From: an uncultured Ruminococcus sp.
GTDB lineage: Bacteria; Bacillota; Clostridia; Oscillospirales; Ruminococcaceae
NCBI RefSeq assembly: GCF_937915125.1
Contig: NZ_CALDMP010000005.1
Location: 1 to 62,605, forward strand
Length of the DNA: 62,605 nt
Direction of reading: 5' to 3'
Positions 34,466 to 43,369 of the stretch are shown here, piece by piece (positions within the stretch are counted from its first letter, which is position 1; each line of letters starts with the position of its first letter). Under the pieces are notes generated by a model. That model was not told where the DNA came from. It saw nothing but the letters and a program-made list of their open reading frames with translations, and ran no database searches. A program made the position numbers and the translations under genes.

Positions 34466-36790
34466 ATGATGGACGCAGAGACAATGCTCTGGTATAAACA
34501 GCCGGCAGAAGATTTTGACCATGCACTGCCGATCGGAAACGGCAGGATCGGAGCCATGGTATTTGGCGGTGCGGCAGATGAGGTACTCAAATTAAACGAG
34601 GATTCCATCTGGTCCGGGGGAAAGCGGAACCGGAACAATCCCGATGCCCGTGAGGGTCTGGAAGAAGTGCGTGCTCTGCTGAAAGAGGAGCGCATTGCAG
34701 AAGCCGAGGCGGTCGCATTTCAGAAAATGCAGGGCGTAACACCCAATTCCCGGCACTATATGCCCCTGGGGAATCTGAATCTGCATATGGATTTTGATGG
34801 CAAGGCAAAACAATACCAGCGCAGTCTGGATCTGGAACAGGCACTGGTTACGGTGCGCTTTACGGCGAACGATGTGACCTATGTCCGTGAGGTATTTGTA
34901 TCCGAGCCGGATCGTGTTCTGGTATTGCACATTGCCGCCAGCGAGCCGGGAAAGATCAATCTCTGTGCGTCAGTGGACGGACGGGATGATTATTATGACG
35001 ATTGCCGTCCCTGTACCGATTATGATAACATGATCGTCTACACAGGCGGCACAGGCAGCAGGGATGGTATTTTTTTTGCTGCAGCTATGACTGGCTTTAC
35101 CGAAGGCGGTTCCATCCGCACAGTGGGTGGGTCTCTGGTGGTGGAACATGCCAACGAGGTGACTCTGCTTCTGAGTGTGGGCACCAGCTTTTATCACGGG
35201 GAACAGTATGAGGATGTCGCAAAGCTGGATGCGTCCTATGCAGCGGATTGCAGCTATGAGGAACTGCTGTATCGCCATCTGACGGAATATCAGGAAAAAT
35301 TCCGCAGGGTACGCTTTACCCTGCCGGACAACAGTGAGGGCGGCAGTGCACTTCCTACCGATGAGCGTCTGCTTCGCCTGAGAGGTGATGAGGGCGATCA
35401 TAAGGAATGCAAACTGCAAATCCATGACAGCAAGCTAGCGGTGCTCTATTTCAACTATGGCAGATATCTCATGCTGTCTGCAAGCCGTCCGGGCACACAG
35501 CCCATGAATCTCCAGGGTATCTGGAATCAGGATATGTGGCCGGCGTGGGGCTGCCGCTTTACCATTAATATCAATACGGAGATGAACTACTGGCCGGCGG
35601 AGGTATGCAATCTGTCGGAATGCCATCTGCCTCTGTTCGACCTTATCGAACGGATGCGTGCGCCGGGACGGGAAACTGCTCAGGCAATGTATGGCTGCCG
35701 GGGATTTGTCTGCCATCACAATACGGATATCTGGGGTGATACAGCACCTCAGGATCTGTGGATGCCAGCTACCATCTGGCCTATGGGTGCAGCGTGGCTG
35801 TGTCTGCATATTTTTGAGCATTATGAGTTTACTCAGGATCTGGAGTTTTTGGATCAGCACTACGAGGCAATTCGAGAGGCTGCGCTGTTCTTTGTGGACT
35901 ATCTGATTGAGAACGAAGTCGGGGAGCTTGTGACCTGTCCCTCTGTATCGCCGGAAAACACCTATAAAACAGAGCGTGGAACAAAGGGCTGTCTGTGCAG
36001 CGGCCCTTTTATGGATACGGAAATTCTCACGGTACTGTTCCGTGATGTCATTAAAAGCAGCAAGCTCCTGGGACGTGACGAGGCATTTGCCGCACAGCTG
36101 GAGGAGCTGCTCCAGAAGCTGCCGCCGCTGAAAGTGGGTAAGTACGGTCAGATTCAGGAGTGGGCGAAGGATTATGAGGAAGTGGAGATCGGTCACCGGC
36201 ACATATCCCAGTTGTTTGCCCTGTACCCGGCAGATCTCATTACGCCGTATCACACGCCGGAACTGGGCAAGGCTGCACGTGCAACCCTGATTCGCCGGCT
36301 GACCTATGGCGGCGGTCATACGGGCTGGAGCCGTGCATGGATCATTAACATGTGGGCAAGACTACTGGATAAGAACTCGGCATATGAGAACTTGCAGAAG
36401 CTTCTGGCATGGTCAACCAATCCCAACTTGCTGGATTCTCATCCGCCGTTTCAGATCGATGGAAATTTCGGCGGTACAGCGGCAATTGCAGAGTGTTTGC
36501 TGCAAAGTCACCGTGGTGAGATCAATCTGCTGCCGGCATTGCCGGAATCGTGGCCGGACGGCAGTATTTGCGGGTTGCGTGCCCGTGGCGGCTTTGAGGT
36601 AGATATCACCTGGCATCAGGGCAAGCTGGAATCAGCAGTGATTCGTTCACTGGCAGGAAAGCCCTGCACAGTGCGTGCCAATACTATCATTAGTGTCAGC
36701 AGTGATACGGGCTCGGTAGATGCACGTATTGACGGCGCACTGCTGACCTTCCCCACGGAAGCAGGAGCGACATATCGCATTCGAGTATAA
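34466..36790 (+). CDS. GH95 alpha-L-fucosidase/galactosidase
   Basis: Removes terminal alpha-L-fucose (or L-galactose) from xyloglucan or host-type oligosaccharides. The 774-residue protein has no signal peptide, so it acts on imported oligosaccharides. GH95 marks: WYKQPAEDFDHALPIGNGRIGAMVFGG at the N-terminus, QGIWN, NINTEMNYWPAE, CHHNTDIWGDTAPQD, a Ser-Pro-Glu-Asn stretch (SVSPENTY), GHTGWSRAWIINMWARL and FQIDGNFGGTAAIAE. GGAGGT sits seven bases before ATG 34466. The stop codon is part of the repeat target duplication that follows. Confidence 0.93.
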   Translation: MMDAETMLWYKQPAEDFDHALPIGNGRIGAMVFGGAADEVLKLNEDSIWSGGKRNRNNPDAREGLEEVRALLKEERIAEAEAVAFQKMQGVTPNSRHYMPLGNLNLHMDFDGKAKQYQRSLDLEQALVTVRFTANDVTYVREVFVSEPDRVLVLHIAASEPGKINLCASVDGRDDYYDDCRPCTDYDNMIVYTGGTGSRDGIFFAAAMTGFTEGGSIRTVGGSLVVEHANEVTLLLSVGTSFYHGEQYEDVAKLDASYAADCSYEELLYRHLTEYQEKFRRVRFTLPDNSEGGSALPTDERLLRLRGDEGDHKECKLQIHDSKLAVLYFNYGRYLMLSASRPGTQPMNLQGIWNQDMWPAWGCRFTININTEMNYWPAEVCNLSECHLPLFDLIERMRAPGRETAQAMYGCRGFVCHHNTDIWGDTAPQDLWMPATIWPMGAAWLCLHIFEHYEFTQDLEFLDQHYEAIREAALFFVDYLIENEVGELVTCPSVSPENTYKTERGTKGCLCSGPFMDTEILTVLFRDVIKSSKLLGRDEAFAAQLEELLQKLPPLKVGKYGQIQEWAKDYEEVEIGHRHISQLFALYPADLITPYHTPELGKAARATLIRRLTYGGGHTGWSRAWIINMWARLLDKNSAYENLQKLLAWSTNPNLLDSHPPFQIDGNFGGTAAIAECLLQSHRGEINLLPALPESWPDGSICGLRARGGFEVDITWHQGKLESAVIRSLAGKPCTVRANTIISVSSDTGSVDARIDGALLTFPTEAGATYRIRV

Positions 36791-36791
36791 A

Positions 36792-36837
36792 GGCAACACC
36801 GCACAAAGAGCGCCTGTCGGCTTTGTACGATATTGCC
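36792..36837 (+). repeat. Family-1 repeat, 46-bp form, at the GH95 stop codon
   Basis: Complete short copy with perfect TAAA direct repeats (36788-36791 and 36838-36841). The first one contains the TAA stop of the GH95 gene. Confidence 0.94.
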
Positions 36838-36915
36838 TAAAAAGTAATGGTATCCACTTATGTAATAATCTGAACTTCGCACAGATTTAGTTAACGATAT
36901 TCCATAGACCGGGAG

Positions 36916-38496
36916 ATGGATAGATTGAGAAAACAGCAAATTTGCGCATTGTTGGCGGCTGTGATGATGCTGACAGGGTGTGCTAAAATTGAACAGGAGC
37001 CGGAATGGAACGACGCACTGACGGCAACGCCGGTGACGCAGTTGGAAACGGAAGTGGCTACGGAAACGACTGCACCCCAGCATCCTGCCGTCGCTTTGCA
37101 GGTGCCGGAAATTACACGACAGGATGCGTCCCTGAAGCTGGAAGCGGAAGATGCCGCAATCCCCTCCGGTTGCTCTGTGGCAATGCTGCCTCGTTTGGGC
37201 TATTCTGGTACAGGGTATCTCAGCGGTCTGGATGCCGATAATCACAGTACTCTTGTCTTGACGGCGGAGATCCCTGCCACGCAGCATTATGATATCACTG
37301 TAGTAGTAGGCTCTGGTGCAGCATCTACCTGCAAAATTCTCGCCAATGGCGAACCAGTGTACACGATGACTACGGATGCAACAGAGAATTTCATGCGTGT
37401 TACAGTACAGGGAATCTTCCTGTCTGCCGGCGACTGCGAACTGTCCATTGTTCCGGTAGATGGTCTTGTGGATATTGACTGCGTGGAACTGACCAATAAT
37501 ACCAGCCTTTATGATGAAATAGCAGAAATCGACGCAATGCCGGTAAACACAGATGCTACGGCAAAGACAAAGCAGCTGTATCAATTTCTTACAAAGAATT
37601 ATGGTTCTAAGATCATCACCGGACAGTATGTTTCAGACAGCTCTGATGGGGAACTGAACCAGATTTATACTGTCACCGGAAAATATCCCATGATCCGATT
37701 TGCAGACATGGGTGCATATTCTCCCAATGGCGGCGATTCTCGAAAGGCAACTGCCGTGGAGGACAGTCTCGCCTGGGCAGAGGAAGGCGGTGTTGTGGGG
37801 TTGTCCTGGCTGTGGAATGCGCCAACGGGAACTGATACGATTTATGCCAAAGATGCCACTTTTGATCTGGCAGAGGCGGTGACAGATGCCGATGTAGCTA
37901 TGTGTTCGCCCCAGGAACTGTCGAAAATGGAAGAAAACGGAGAAATCTCCGCGAGCTGCTATGCCCTTCTCCAGGACATCGATGCCATTTCAGCAGCAAT
38001 GCAGCCTCTGGCGGATGCAGATGTGCCGGTGTTGTGGCGCCCTTTGGGCGAAGCAGGCGGTGGCTGGTATTGGTGGGGGAGTGCCGGTGCAGATGCCTAT
38101 TGCTGGCTTTGGGACTTGATGTATACTCGTATGACGGCGTATCACAAGCTGAACAATTTGCTTTGGGTCTGGAACGGTCAGAGCAGCAGCTTTTTGGTGG
38201 AGGAATCCCAGTATGACATTGCATCGCTGGATCTCTATGTGGATAAAGCAGAGGTGTATGGAAGCCGCTATGAACAGTATGTGGCACTTCGGAATATGGT
38301 GCCGGGGAAAATGCTTGCGATCAGTGAGTGCAGCACGGTACCCGATATGAACGCCATGTTCCGGGATAATGCAGTGTGGTCTTTTTTCGGTTTGTGGTAT
38401 GCGCCGTATCTGGGCGAATATACGGATAATAGTACCCTTATTGCCATTTACAATTCAGAGGGTGCTCTGACACGGGAAGATTTTTCGTATCAGTGA
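36916..38496 (+). CDS. GH26 beta-mannanase lipoprotein with CBM35-like module
   Basis: Surface-anchored mannan-degrading enzyme. A lipoprotein signal ends in the lipobox LTGC (Cys about 22), then a Thr-rich spacer, a CBM35-like domain (about 70-195, LEAEDAA ... DIDCVELTNNT) and the GH26 barrel (215-526). The acid/base Glu is in RPLGEAGGGWYWWG and the nucleophile Glu in AISECS. In the first motif Gly stands where His is usual, a change at the active site worth noting. No dockerin. ATG 36916 lies directly after GGGAG; TTG 36925 (MRKQQICALLAAV) has better spacing and may be the true start. Confidence 0.9.
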   Translation: MDRLRKQQICALLAAVMMLTGCAKIEQEPEWNDALTATPVTQLETEVATETTAPQHPAVALQVPEITRQDASLKLEAEDAAIPSGCSVAMLPRLGYSGTGYLSGLDADNHSTLVLTAEIPATQHYDITVVVGSGAASTCKILANGEPVYTMTTDATENFMRVTVQGIFLSAGDCELSIVPVDGLVDIDCVELTNNTSLYDEIAEIDAMPVNTDATAKTKQLYQFLTKNYGSKIITGQYVSDSSDGELNQIYTVTGKYPMIRFADMGAYSPNGGDSRKATAVEDSLAWAEEGGVVGLSWLWNAPTGTDTIYAKDATFDLAEAVTDADVAMCSPQELSKMEENGEISASCYALLQDIDAISAAMQPLADADVPVLWRPLGEAGGGWYWWGSAGADAYCWLWDLMYTRMTAYHKLNNLLWVWNGQSSSFLVEESQYDIASLDLYVDKAEVYGSRYEQYVALRNMVPGKMLAISECSTVPDMNAMFRDNAVWSFFGLWYAPYLGEYTDNSTLIAIYNSEGALTREDFSYQ

Positions 38497-38506
38497 GAAA
38501 TGTAAA

Positions 38507-38678
38507 GGCAGCACCGCACAAAGAGCGCCTGGCGGCTTTGCACGTCATATGCTTGCATATTTTCCGTCATATTTCACAAAAATGCTCGTGAATACACAAA
38601 GTATTCACTGCGCTTTTTGTTTCATCTGACGAAAAATCTGACGGCGCATCTGACGCACAATCTTTGTGCGGTATTGCC
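38507..38678 (+). repeat. Family-1 repeat, 172-bp form
   Basis: Complete copy ten bases after the GH26 stop, with perfect TAAA direct repeats (38503-38506 and 38679-38682). Used here as the reference copy. Confidence 0.95.
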
Positions 38679-38756
38679 TAAAAAAACATCAGCACTAGGG
38701 CGTGCTATGTGAATACACTCTGATCCAGCTGTGAAATAAAAAGTTTATCACACAGA

Positions 38757-38793
38757 AAAGGAACGTTTTTGTAAGGAAAACGTTCCTTTTTTT
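38757..38793 (+). terminator. Intrinsic terminator
   Basis: AAAGGAACGTTTT pairs with AAAACGTTCCTTT, then TTTT. It separates the GH26 gene and repeat from the metal cassette. Upstream, 38702-38720 has a family-3-like end (ATGTGAATACACTCT). Confidence 0.8.
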
Positions 38794-38862
38794 ATGCAAT
38801 ATCTAAAAACACTTTTTATAATTCAATTCTTCCGGGAAATCAACTTTTTTTGCTCTGACCTC

Positions 38863-38891
38863 TTGACATTTTTCTGCTTATTGCGTATAAT
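38863..38891 (+). promoter_or_regulatory. Sigma-A promoter of metal cassette
   Basis: TTGACA and TATAAT are separated by 17 bases, upstream of the HMA gene. Confidence 0.85.
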
Positions 38892-38895
38892 GAAC

Positions 38896-38915
38896 ATATG
38901 AACAATCGTTCAAAT
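38896..38915 (+). promoter_or_regulatory. Candidate ArsR/SmtB-type operator
   Basis: The inverted repeat ATATGAAC-AATC-GTTCAAAT lies over the transcription start. It resembles SmtB/CzrA operators. No ArsR-family gene is in the window, so the repressor would be elsewhere. Confidence 0.5.
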
Positions 38916-38939
38916 GATAGATGCATAGGAGGAATCAGA

Positions 38940-39161
38940 ATGCGAAAGATATATCGTATGGAGAACCTGGACTGCGCAAATTGTGCAGCAAAGATGGAGG
39001 CAGCTATTCAGAAGCTGGAAGGCGTACAGTCTGCGACAGTGAGTTTTATGACCCAGAAGCTGACCATTGAAGCGGAGGAAGCGGATTTTCCGAAAATTCT
39101 GAAAGCGGCGCAGAAGTGTGTGCGGAAGGTAGAGCCGGATTGTGAGATCATTGTCAAGTGA
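38940..39161 (+). CDS. Stand-alone heavy-metal-associated (HMA) domain protein
   Basis: A 73-residue cytosolic metal-binding protein or metallochaperone with the ferredoxin-like HMA fold and the ligand motif DCANCAAKME (CxxC). It would pass metal to the P-type ATPase encoded next, which lacks its own N-terminal HMA domain. AGGAGG precedes ATG 38940. The 145-base gap to the ATPase has no clear promoter, so the two are likely one transcript under the 38863 promoter. Confidence 0.88.
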   Translation: MRKIYRMENLDCANCAAKMEAAIQKLEGVQSATVSFMTQKLTIEAEEADFPKILKAAQKCVRKVEPDCEIIVK

Positions 39162-39306
39162 TAAAGAAGCGCAATGCATGTAACGTCAAAGTAATATCAA
39201 AAACTTCATTGCCAAGCTGCCTTTTTCAAAACGGTTAGGAAATCGCTCTTGGTTAGACAACTAGGGGAAACGTAGTTATTCAAAAAAAACCGGAAAGGAA
39301 TGCCTT

Positions 39307-41178
39307 ATGACACGACAACAACGAAAAATACTCATCAAGATCCTGATCGGCGGCGTGCTATTTGCGGCGGCAATGCTTGTAACCCATTTGCTTACCCTGC
39401 CATGGTGGGGTGAATTGGTGATCTTTCTCGCCGTTTATCTGGTGCCCGGCTGGAGCGTTCTTGCAAAGGCGGCACGGAATATTGCCCATGGTCAGGTGTT
39501 CGACGAAAATTTCCTGATGACCATTGCCTCCATTGCCGCCTTTGCCATCGGCGAATATCCCGAGGCAGTGGAAGTCATCCTGTTCTATCAAGTGGGTGAA
39601 CTGTTCGAAAAAATCGCCGTGGGACGTTCCCGCCAGGCAGTATCCGATCTTCTGGATCTCTGTCCTGATGAAGCAACGGTGCTCCGGGACGGAAAGCCGG
39701 AAACAGTTCTGGTGGAAGAAGTCGCCGTAGGCGAACATATTCTGGTGCGGCCCGGAGAGAAATTCCCGCTGGATGCCGAAGTTTTCCAGGGGCACACAAC
39801 TATTGATACCGCCGCCCTCACGGGAGAATCCATGCCCGTATCTGCGGCGCCCGGAGACGGCGTTTGCAGCGGCTGCGTGAATCTCAGCGGTGCAGTGGAG
39901 CTTGTGGTCACAAAGCCGGCTTCGGAATCCACTGCCTCTAAAATCATGGAACTGGTGGAGACTTCTGCCTCCCAAAAGGCAAAGACGGAACAGTTTATTA
40001 CCCGGTTCGCCCGGTATTATACGCCCTGCGTGGTCATTGCCGCAGTGATTCTTGCTATCGTACCGCCGCTGATTACGGGGCAGACATTTTCAGAATGGAT
40101 CTATCGTGCGCTGACGTTCCTGATTATTTCGTGTCCGTGTGCACTGGTGATCTCTGTTCCCCTGAGCTTTTTCGGCGGAATCGGCTGTGCCTCCAAAAAC
40201 GGCATTCTGGTGAAGGGCAGTAACTATTTGGAAGCACTGGCACGTGCTCAGACGGTGGTCATGGATAAGACAGGTACCCTGACCCAGGGAAAATTCCGTG
40301 TAACTAAGCAGTATGCTTTGGAAATTTCTGAAGAAGAACAGCTGGAACTGGCGGCGTTGGCGGAATCTGCATCCAATCATCCCATTGCCCAGTCCCTGCG
40401 GGATGCCTATGGAAAACCGTTGGACAGCGCACGTGTGACAGAGCTTCAGGAACGTGCCGGGCACGGTGTTTCGGCATTGGTGGACGGCAGACAGGTTCTC
40501 GCCGGAAATGCAGCCTATCTGGAGGATGCCGGGCTGGAACCGGCAGTGCCTGATGGCAGCGGTACAGCTGTGCATGTGGCGGTGGATGGTGTTTATGCCG
40601 GATATCTCCTCATCGCAGACAGCATAAAGCCGGATGCGGCAGAAGCAGTGCAGACCCTCCGGAAGTCCGGCGTCACATGTGTGGCAATGCTCACCGGAGA
40701 CAGCGAATCTGCGGCGCAGGAAGTGGGCGAGACATTGTATCTGGATGCAGTGCACGCAAAGTGTCTCCCTACGGACAAGGTGCAGCACATGCAGGAATAC
40801 CGGAAAAAGCTGAACAAAGGCAGAACGCTGGTCTTTGTGGGCGATGGTATGAACGATGCACCGGTGCTGGCACAGTCGGATGTGGGCGTTGCAATGGGCG
40901 GTCTCGGCTCCGATGCGGCGATTGCAGCGGCAGATCTGGTGATCCTGGATGACAAGCCCTCAAAGCTTGGAGTTGCAGTGCAAATTGCCAAAAAGACCAT
41001 GGGCATTGCACAGCAGAATATTGTGTTTGCATTGGGCGTCAAGGCGATTGTCCTGGTGCTGGGTGCCTGCGGTCTGGCGCATATCGGCGCAGCAGTTTTT
41101 GCAGATGTAGGCGTTTCTGTGATCGCCATTCTCAACTCTATGCGGGCGATGCGTGCGGTGAAATCGAAAGAAAAGTAA
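39307..41178 (+). CDS. P1B-type heavy-metal-exporting ATPase (Cd/Zn type)
   Basis: Membrane pump that exports metal using ATP. The 623-residue protein has no N-terminal HMA; instead it starts at the first helices. Visible: actuator LTGESMP, the intramembrane metal site CPCALVIS, phosphorylation DKTGTLTQG, the SASNHPIAQS His-Pro motif, and GDGMNDAPVLAQSDVGVAMG. FDENFLMTIA and overall pattern are closest to CadA/ZntA pumps, though Cu cannot be excluded since a CsoR-type regulator lies next door. A start with GGAAAGGAA upstream. The TAA stop is included in the repeat target duplication. Confidence 0.93.
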   Translation: MTRQQRKILIKILIGGVLFAAAMLVTHLLTLPWWGELVIFLAVYLVPGWSVLAKAARNIAHGQVFDENFLMTIASIAAFAIGEYPEAVEVILFYQVGELFEKIAVGRSRQAVSDLLDLCPDEATVLRDGKPETVLVEEVAVGEHILVRPGEKFPLDAEVFQGHTTIDTAALTGESMPVSAAPGDGVCSGCVNLSGAVELVVTKPASESTASKIMELVETSASQKAKTEQFITRFARYYTPCVVIAAVILAIVPPLITGQTFSEWIYRALTFLIISCPCALVISVPLSFFGGIGCASKNGILVKGSNYLEALARAQTVVMDKTGTLTQGKFRVTKQYALEISEEEQLELAALAESASNHPIAQSLRDAYGKPLDSARVTELQERAGHGVSALVDGRQVLAGNAAYLEDAGLEPAVPDGSGTAVHVAVDGVYAGYLLIADSIKPDAAEAVQTLRKSGVTCVAMLTGDSESAAQEVGETLYLDAVHAKCLPTDKVQHMQEYRKKLNKGRTLVFVGDGMNDAPVLAQSDVGVAMGGLGSDAAIAAADLVILDDKPSKLGVAVQIAKKTMGIAQQNIVFALGVKAIVLVLGACGLAHIGAAVFADVGVSVIAILNSMRAMRAVKSKEK

Positions 41179-41179
41179 A

Positions 41180-41298
41180 GGCAATACCGTATAAAGAGTG
41201 CCTGCCGGCTTAGCACGTCATATGCTTGCATATTTTACGTCAAATTTCACAAAAAATATGACGGCGCATCTGACGCACACTCTTTGTCCGGTATTGCC
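41180..41298 (+). repeat. Family-1 repeat (119 bp) at the ATPase stop codon
   Basis: Complete copy with perfect TAAA direct repeats (41176-41179 and 41299-41302). The first one contains the TAA stop. The central GTGAATAC hairpin is deleted. Confidence 0.94.
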
Positions 41299-41306
41299 TA
41301 AAGAAT

Positions 41307-41347
41307 ACGGCAGATTTCGTGAATATGCGAGGTCTGCCGTTTTTTCT
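41307..41347 (+). terminator. Intrinsic terminator
   Basis: ACGGCAGA pairs with TCTGCCGT, followed by TTTTTCT, ending the HMA/ATPase transcript. Confidence 0.75.
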
Positions 41348-41365
41348 GTACTTCCTGATTTTCTC

Positions 41366-41394
41366 TTGACATCTTCTATATCCTGTGCTACAAT
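41366..41394 (+). promoter_or_regulatory. Sigma-A promoter of csoR
   Basis: TTGACA and TACAAT are separated by 17 bases. Confidence 0.8.
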
Positions 41395-41400
41395 AAAATT

Positions 41401-41417
41401 ATCCCCCATAGGGGGAT
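41401..41417 (+). promoter_or_regulatory. CsoR-type operator
   Basis: The palindrome ATCCCCCATAGGGGGAT, a G/C-tract inverted repeat typical of CsoR/RcnR repressors, overlaps the start of transcription. This points to autoregulation. Confidence 0.75.
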
Positions 41418-41444
41418 ATATCAAGAGAGAAAGGACGGAGTGCG

Positions 41445-41717
41445 ATGCACACCCATGAACATGAAAACACAAAAGCAGTTATCAATCGTCTGTCCAGAGC
41501 CATCGGGCATCTGGAATCGGTGAAGAAAATGGTGGAGGATGGCAGGGATTGCAGCGAAGTGCTCATTCAGCTTGCAGCAGTAAAGTCTGCCATCAACAAT
41601 ACAGGAAAGCTGATCCTGAAAGATCATATCAATCACTGTGTGGTACATGCCATTGAAAACGAAGATGAACAGGTGCTGGCGGAATTGAACGATGCCATCG
41701 ACAAATTTATCAAGTAG
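41445..41717 (+). CDS. csoR: CsoR/FrmR-family metal-sensing repressor
   Basis: All-helical tetrameric repressor released from DNA on metal binding. The 90-residue protein keeps Cys36, His61 and Cys65, the Cu(I) ligand set known from M. tuberculosis CsoR, plus a His-rich N-terminus (MHTHEHE). It likely represses itself and the transporter seven bases downstream through the operator at 41401. Ligands favour Cu(I), but RcnR/persulfide-sensing relatives share parts of this set. Confidence 0.9.
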   Translation: MHTHEHENTKAVINRLSRAIGHLESVKKMVEDGRDCSEVLIQLAAVKSAINNTGKLILKDHINHCVVHAIENEDEQVLAELNDAIDKFIK

Positions 41718-41724
41718 GTGTGCC

Positions 41725-42603
41725 ATGAAACAGGGAAAAGCCATTTGTTTTGCTGTCCTTGCGGCGGCATTTTATGCCATCAATTCGCCGGTATCCAAGC
41801 TGCTCCTGGAAAAACTGTCTGCCGCCATGCTGGCAGCGCTGCTCTACCTGGGGGCAGGGCTGGGACTGTTTCTGGTGGGATTGGTGCAGAAAAAACTGGG
41901 CAGGGGAGAACGGGAAAAACCACTGACAAAGAAAGAACTCCCATATACCATTGGAATGGTTGTGCTGGATATTGCCGCCCCAATTTTTCTGATGCTGGGG
42001 CTTCGTATGACAACTGCGGCAAATGCATCGCTGCTGAATAATTTTGAGATCGTTGCCACAAGCGTGATTGCATTATGCATATTCAAAGAGGTCATCTCGA
42101 AACGGTTATGGCTAGGGATCGCGCTTGTCACTGCGGCAAGTCTGCTGCTTTCTTTTGAGGATCTGAGCACTTTTTCGTTTTCTGCTGGCTCGGTATTTGT
42201 GCTCCTCGCCTGCGTTTGCTGGGGATTTGAAAATAACTGCACCAAGATGCTTTCCTCGAAAAATCCTCTGGAAGTCGTTGTGATCAAGGGCTTTTGTTCC
42301 GGAACAGGTTCGCTGCTCATTGCCATTGTACGGGGCGAATGCAGTCTGAATGTTCTTTATATTCTGTTTGCCCTGCTTCTGGGTTTTGTGGCATATGGGC
42401 TGAGCATTTTCTTTTATATCTATGCCCAGCGCTATCTGGGTGCGGCAAAGACCAGCGCTTATTATGCCGTTTCCCCCTTTCTCAGTGCCATTCTGTCCCT
42501 GCTGATCTTCCGGGAACTTCCGACGATGCTCTATGTTGCAGCTTTTGTGATCATGCTTGTAGGAACGTATTTTGTTACCATTGATGGACGTGAAAAACAG
42601 TGA
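41725..42603 (+). CDS. EamA/DMT-family transporter
   Basis: A 292-residue membrane protein with about ten helices in two EamA repeats (1-140 and 150-290). WGFENNCTKMLSS marks the start of the second repeat. It starts seven bases after csoR and would be regulated with it. Substrate is unknown; the CsoR link suggests a metal or metal-complex, which is inference. Confidence 0.85.
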   Translation: MKQGKAICFAVLAAAFYAINSPVSKLLLEKLSAAMLAALLYLGAGLGLFLVGLVQKKLGRGEREKPLTKKELPYTIGMVVLDIAAPIFLMLGLRMTTAANASLLNNFEIVATSVIALCIFKEVISKRLWLGIALVTAASLLLSFEDLSTFSFSAGSVFVLLACVCWGFENNCTKMLSSKNPLEVVVIKGFCSGTGSLLIAIVRGECSLNVLYILFALLLGFVAYGLSIFFYIYAQRYLGAAKTSAYYAVSPFLSAILSLLIFRELPTMLYVAAFVIMLVGTYFVTIDGREKQ

Positions 42604-42657
42604 TGTATTGTACTTCATTTTCATCCTCCAAAATAAGAAAGTCGCTTTTGATTCTAT

Positions 42658-42846
42658 CCTGAATCCGCAAAACTCAAATTGACATTATATCTGTTTTTGC
42701 CCTATTTTAAGGCTTAAACAAGCTTTTTTTCTTGCTTAAAATTATTCACCCAAAAGGTGTACTTTTCAAAGCTGAAAAATATCTTGTTTTTCTCGGAATA
42801 CAGCCACTTTTTGTGCTTTTATAAAATTCAATTTTGCGGATTCAGG
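42658..42846. repeat. Inverted-repeat element, 189 bp
   Basis: CCTGAATCCGCAAAA and its exact complement TTTTGCGGATTCAGG bound this AT-rich non-coding segment. It is unrelated to family 1 and may be a separate miniature element or part of an IS remnant. Confidence 0.6.
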
Positions 42847-42860
42847 TCTATTTTGAAGTG

Positions 42861-42993
42861 TTATACTGAAAGAGTAGTCGAAAAACGCCCAAAAATTGGT
42901 ATAATATAATTTACAAAACCAGAAAGGGAAAACGACTATGAAGTACAGTAAAGAATTCAAAGAAGAAGCGTTAAAGCTATCAGATGAGATCGG
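42861..42993 (+). mobile_element. IS3-like left end remnant
   Basis: TGTTATACTGAAAGAG has the TG-start form of IS3-family ends. A promoter (TATAAT at 42900), ribosome site and the first 18 codons of an IS3 OrfA (MKYSKEFKEEALKLSDEIG) follow, then homology stops. Confidence 0.6.
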
Positions 42994-43369
42994 ACTGAAC
43001 TATATCAATCTTCGGAAATATTACAGTGAGACTTTGGGACAGAGTGCGATTTCTATCATTCAACTGGAAAATGGTGAAAAGACAGAATTCGTCAACACAC
43101 GTATTCCGGTGGACGATGTACCCATCTACTTCCGCCTTGTGATTACCGGGAGACATTCCCAGTTCTATTGGAGCTATGACGGCGAAACCTATACGAAAAT
43201 CGGTATTCTCTTTGATACCACGAAATTTTCGGATGATTACTGCAAATATGGGGAATTTACAGGAACTATGGTTGGAATTACCTGTGCCGATAGAGTAAAA
43301 CATCAGCATTATGCAGATTTTGACTTCTTTGCATATAAAACAGATCCGGAGCATTCTGAAGTTGGTTAA
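42938..43369 (+). pseudogene. Chimera: IS3 OrfA start fused in frame to GH43 C-terminal domain
   Basis: The first 18-19 residues (MKYSKEFKEEALKLSDEIG) are the start of an IS3-family transposase OrfA. From about residue 20 to the end the sequence is the C-terminal beta-sandwich of a GH43 beta-xylosidase/arabinofuranosidase: YINLRKYY, RHSQFYWSYDGETYTKIG, DTTKFSDDYC and HADFDFF-like AYADFDFFAYK. The catalytic five-blade domain is missing. Promoter, ribosome site (AGAAAGGG) and terminator are intact, so a 143-residue carbohydrate-binding-like protein might still be made. I regard it as deletion debris unless expression shows otherwise. Confidence 0.75.
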
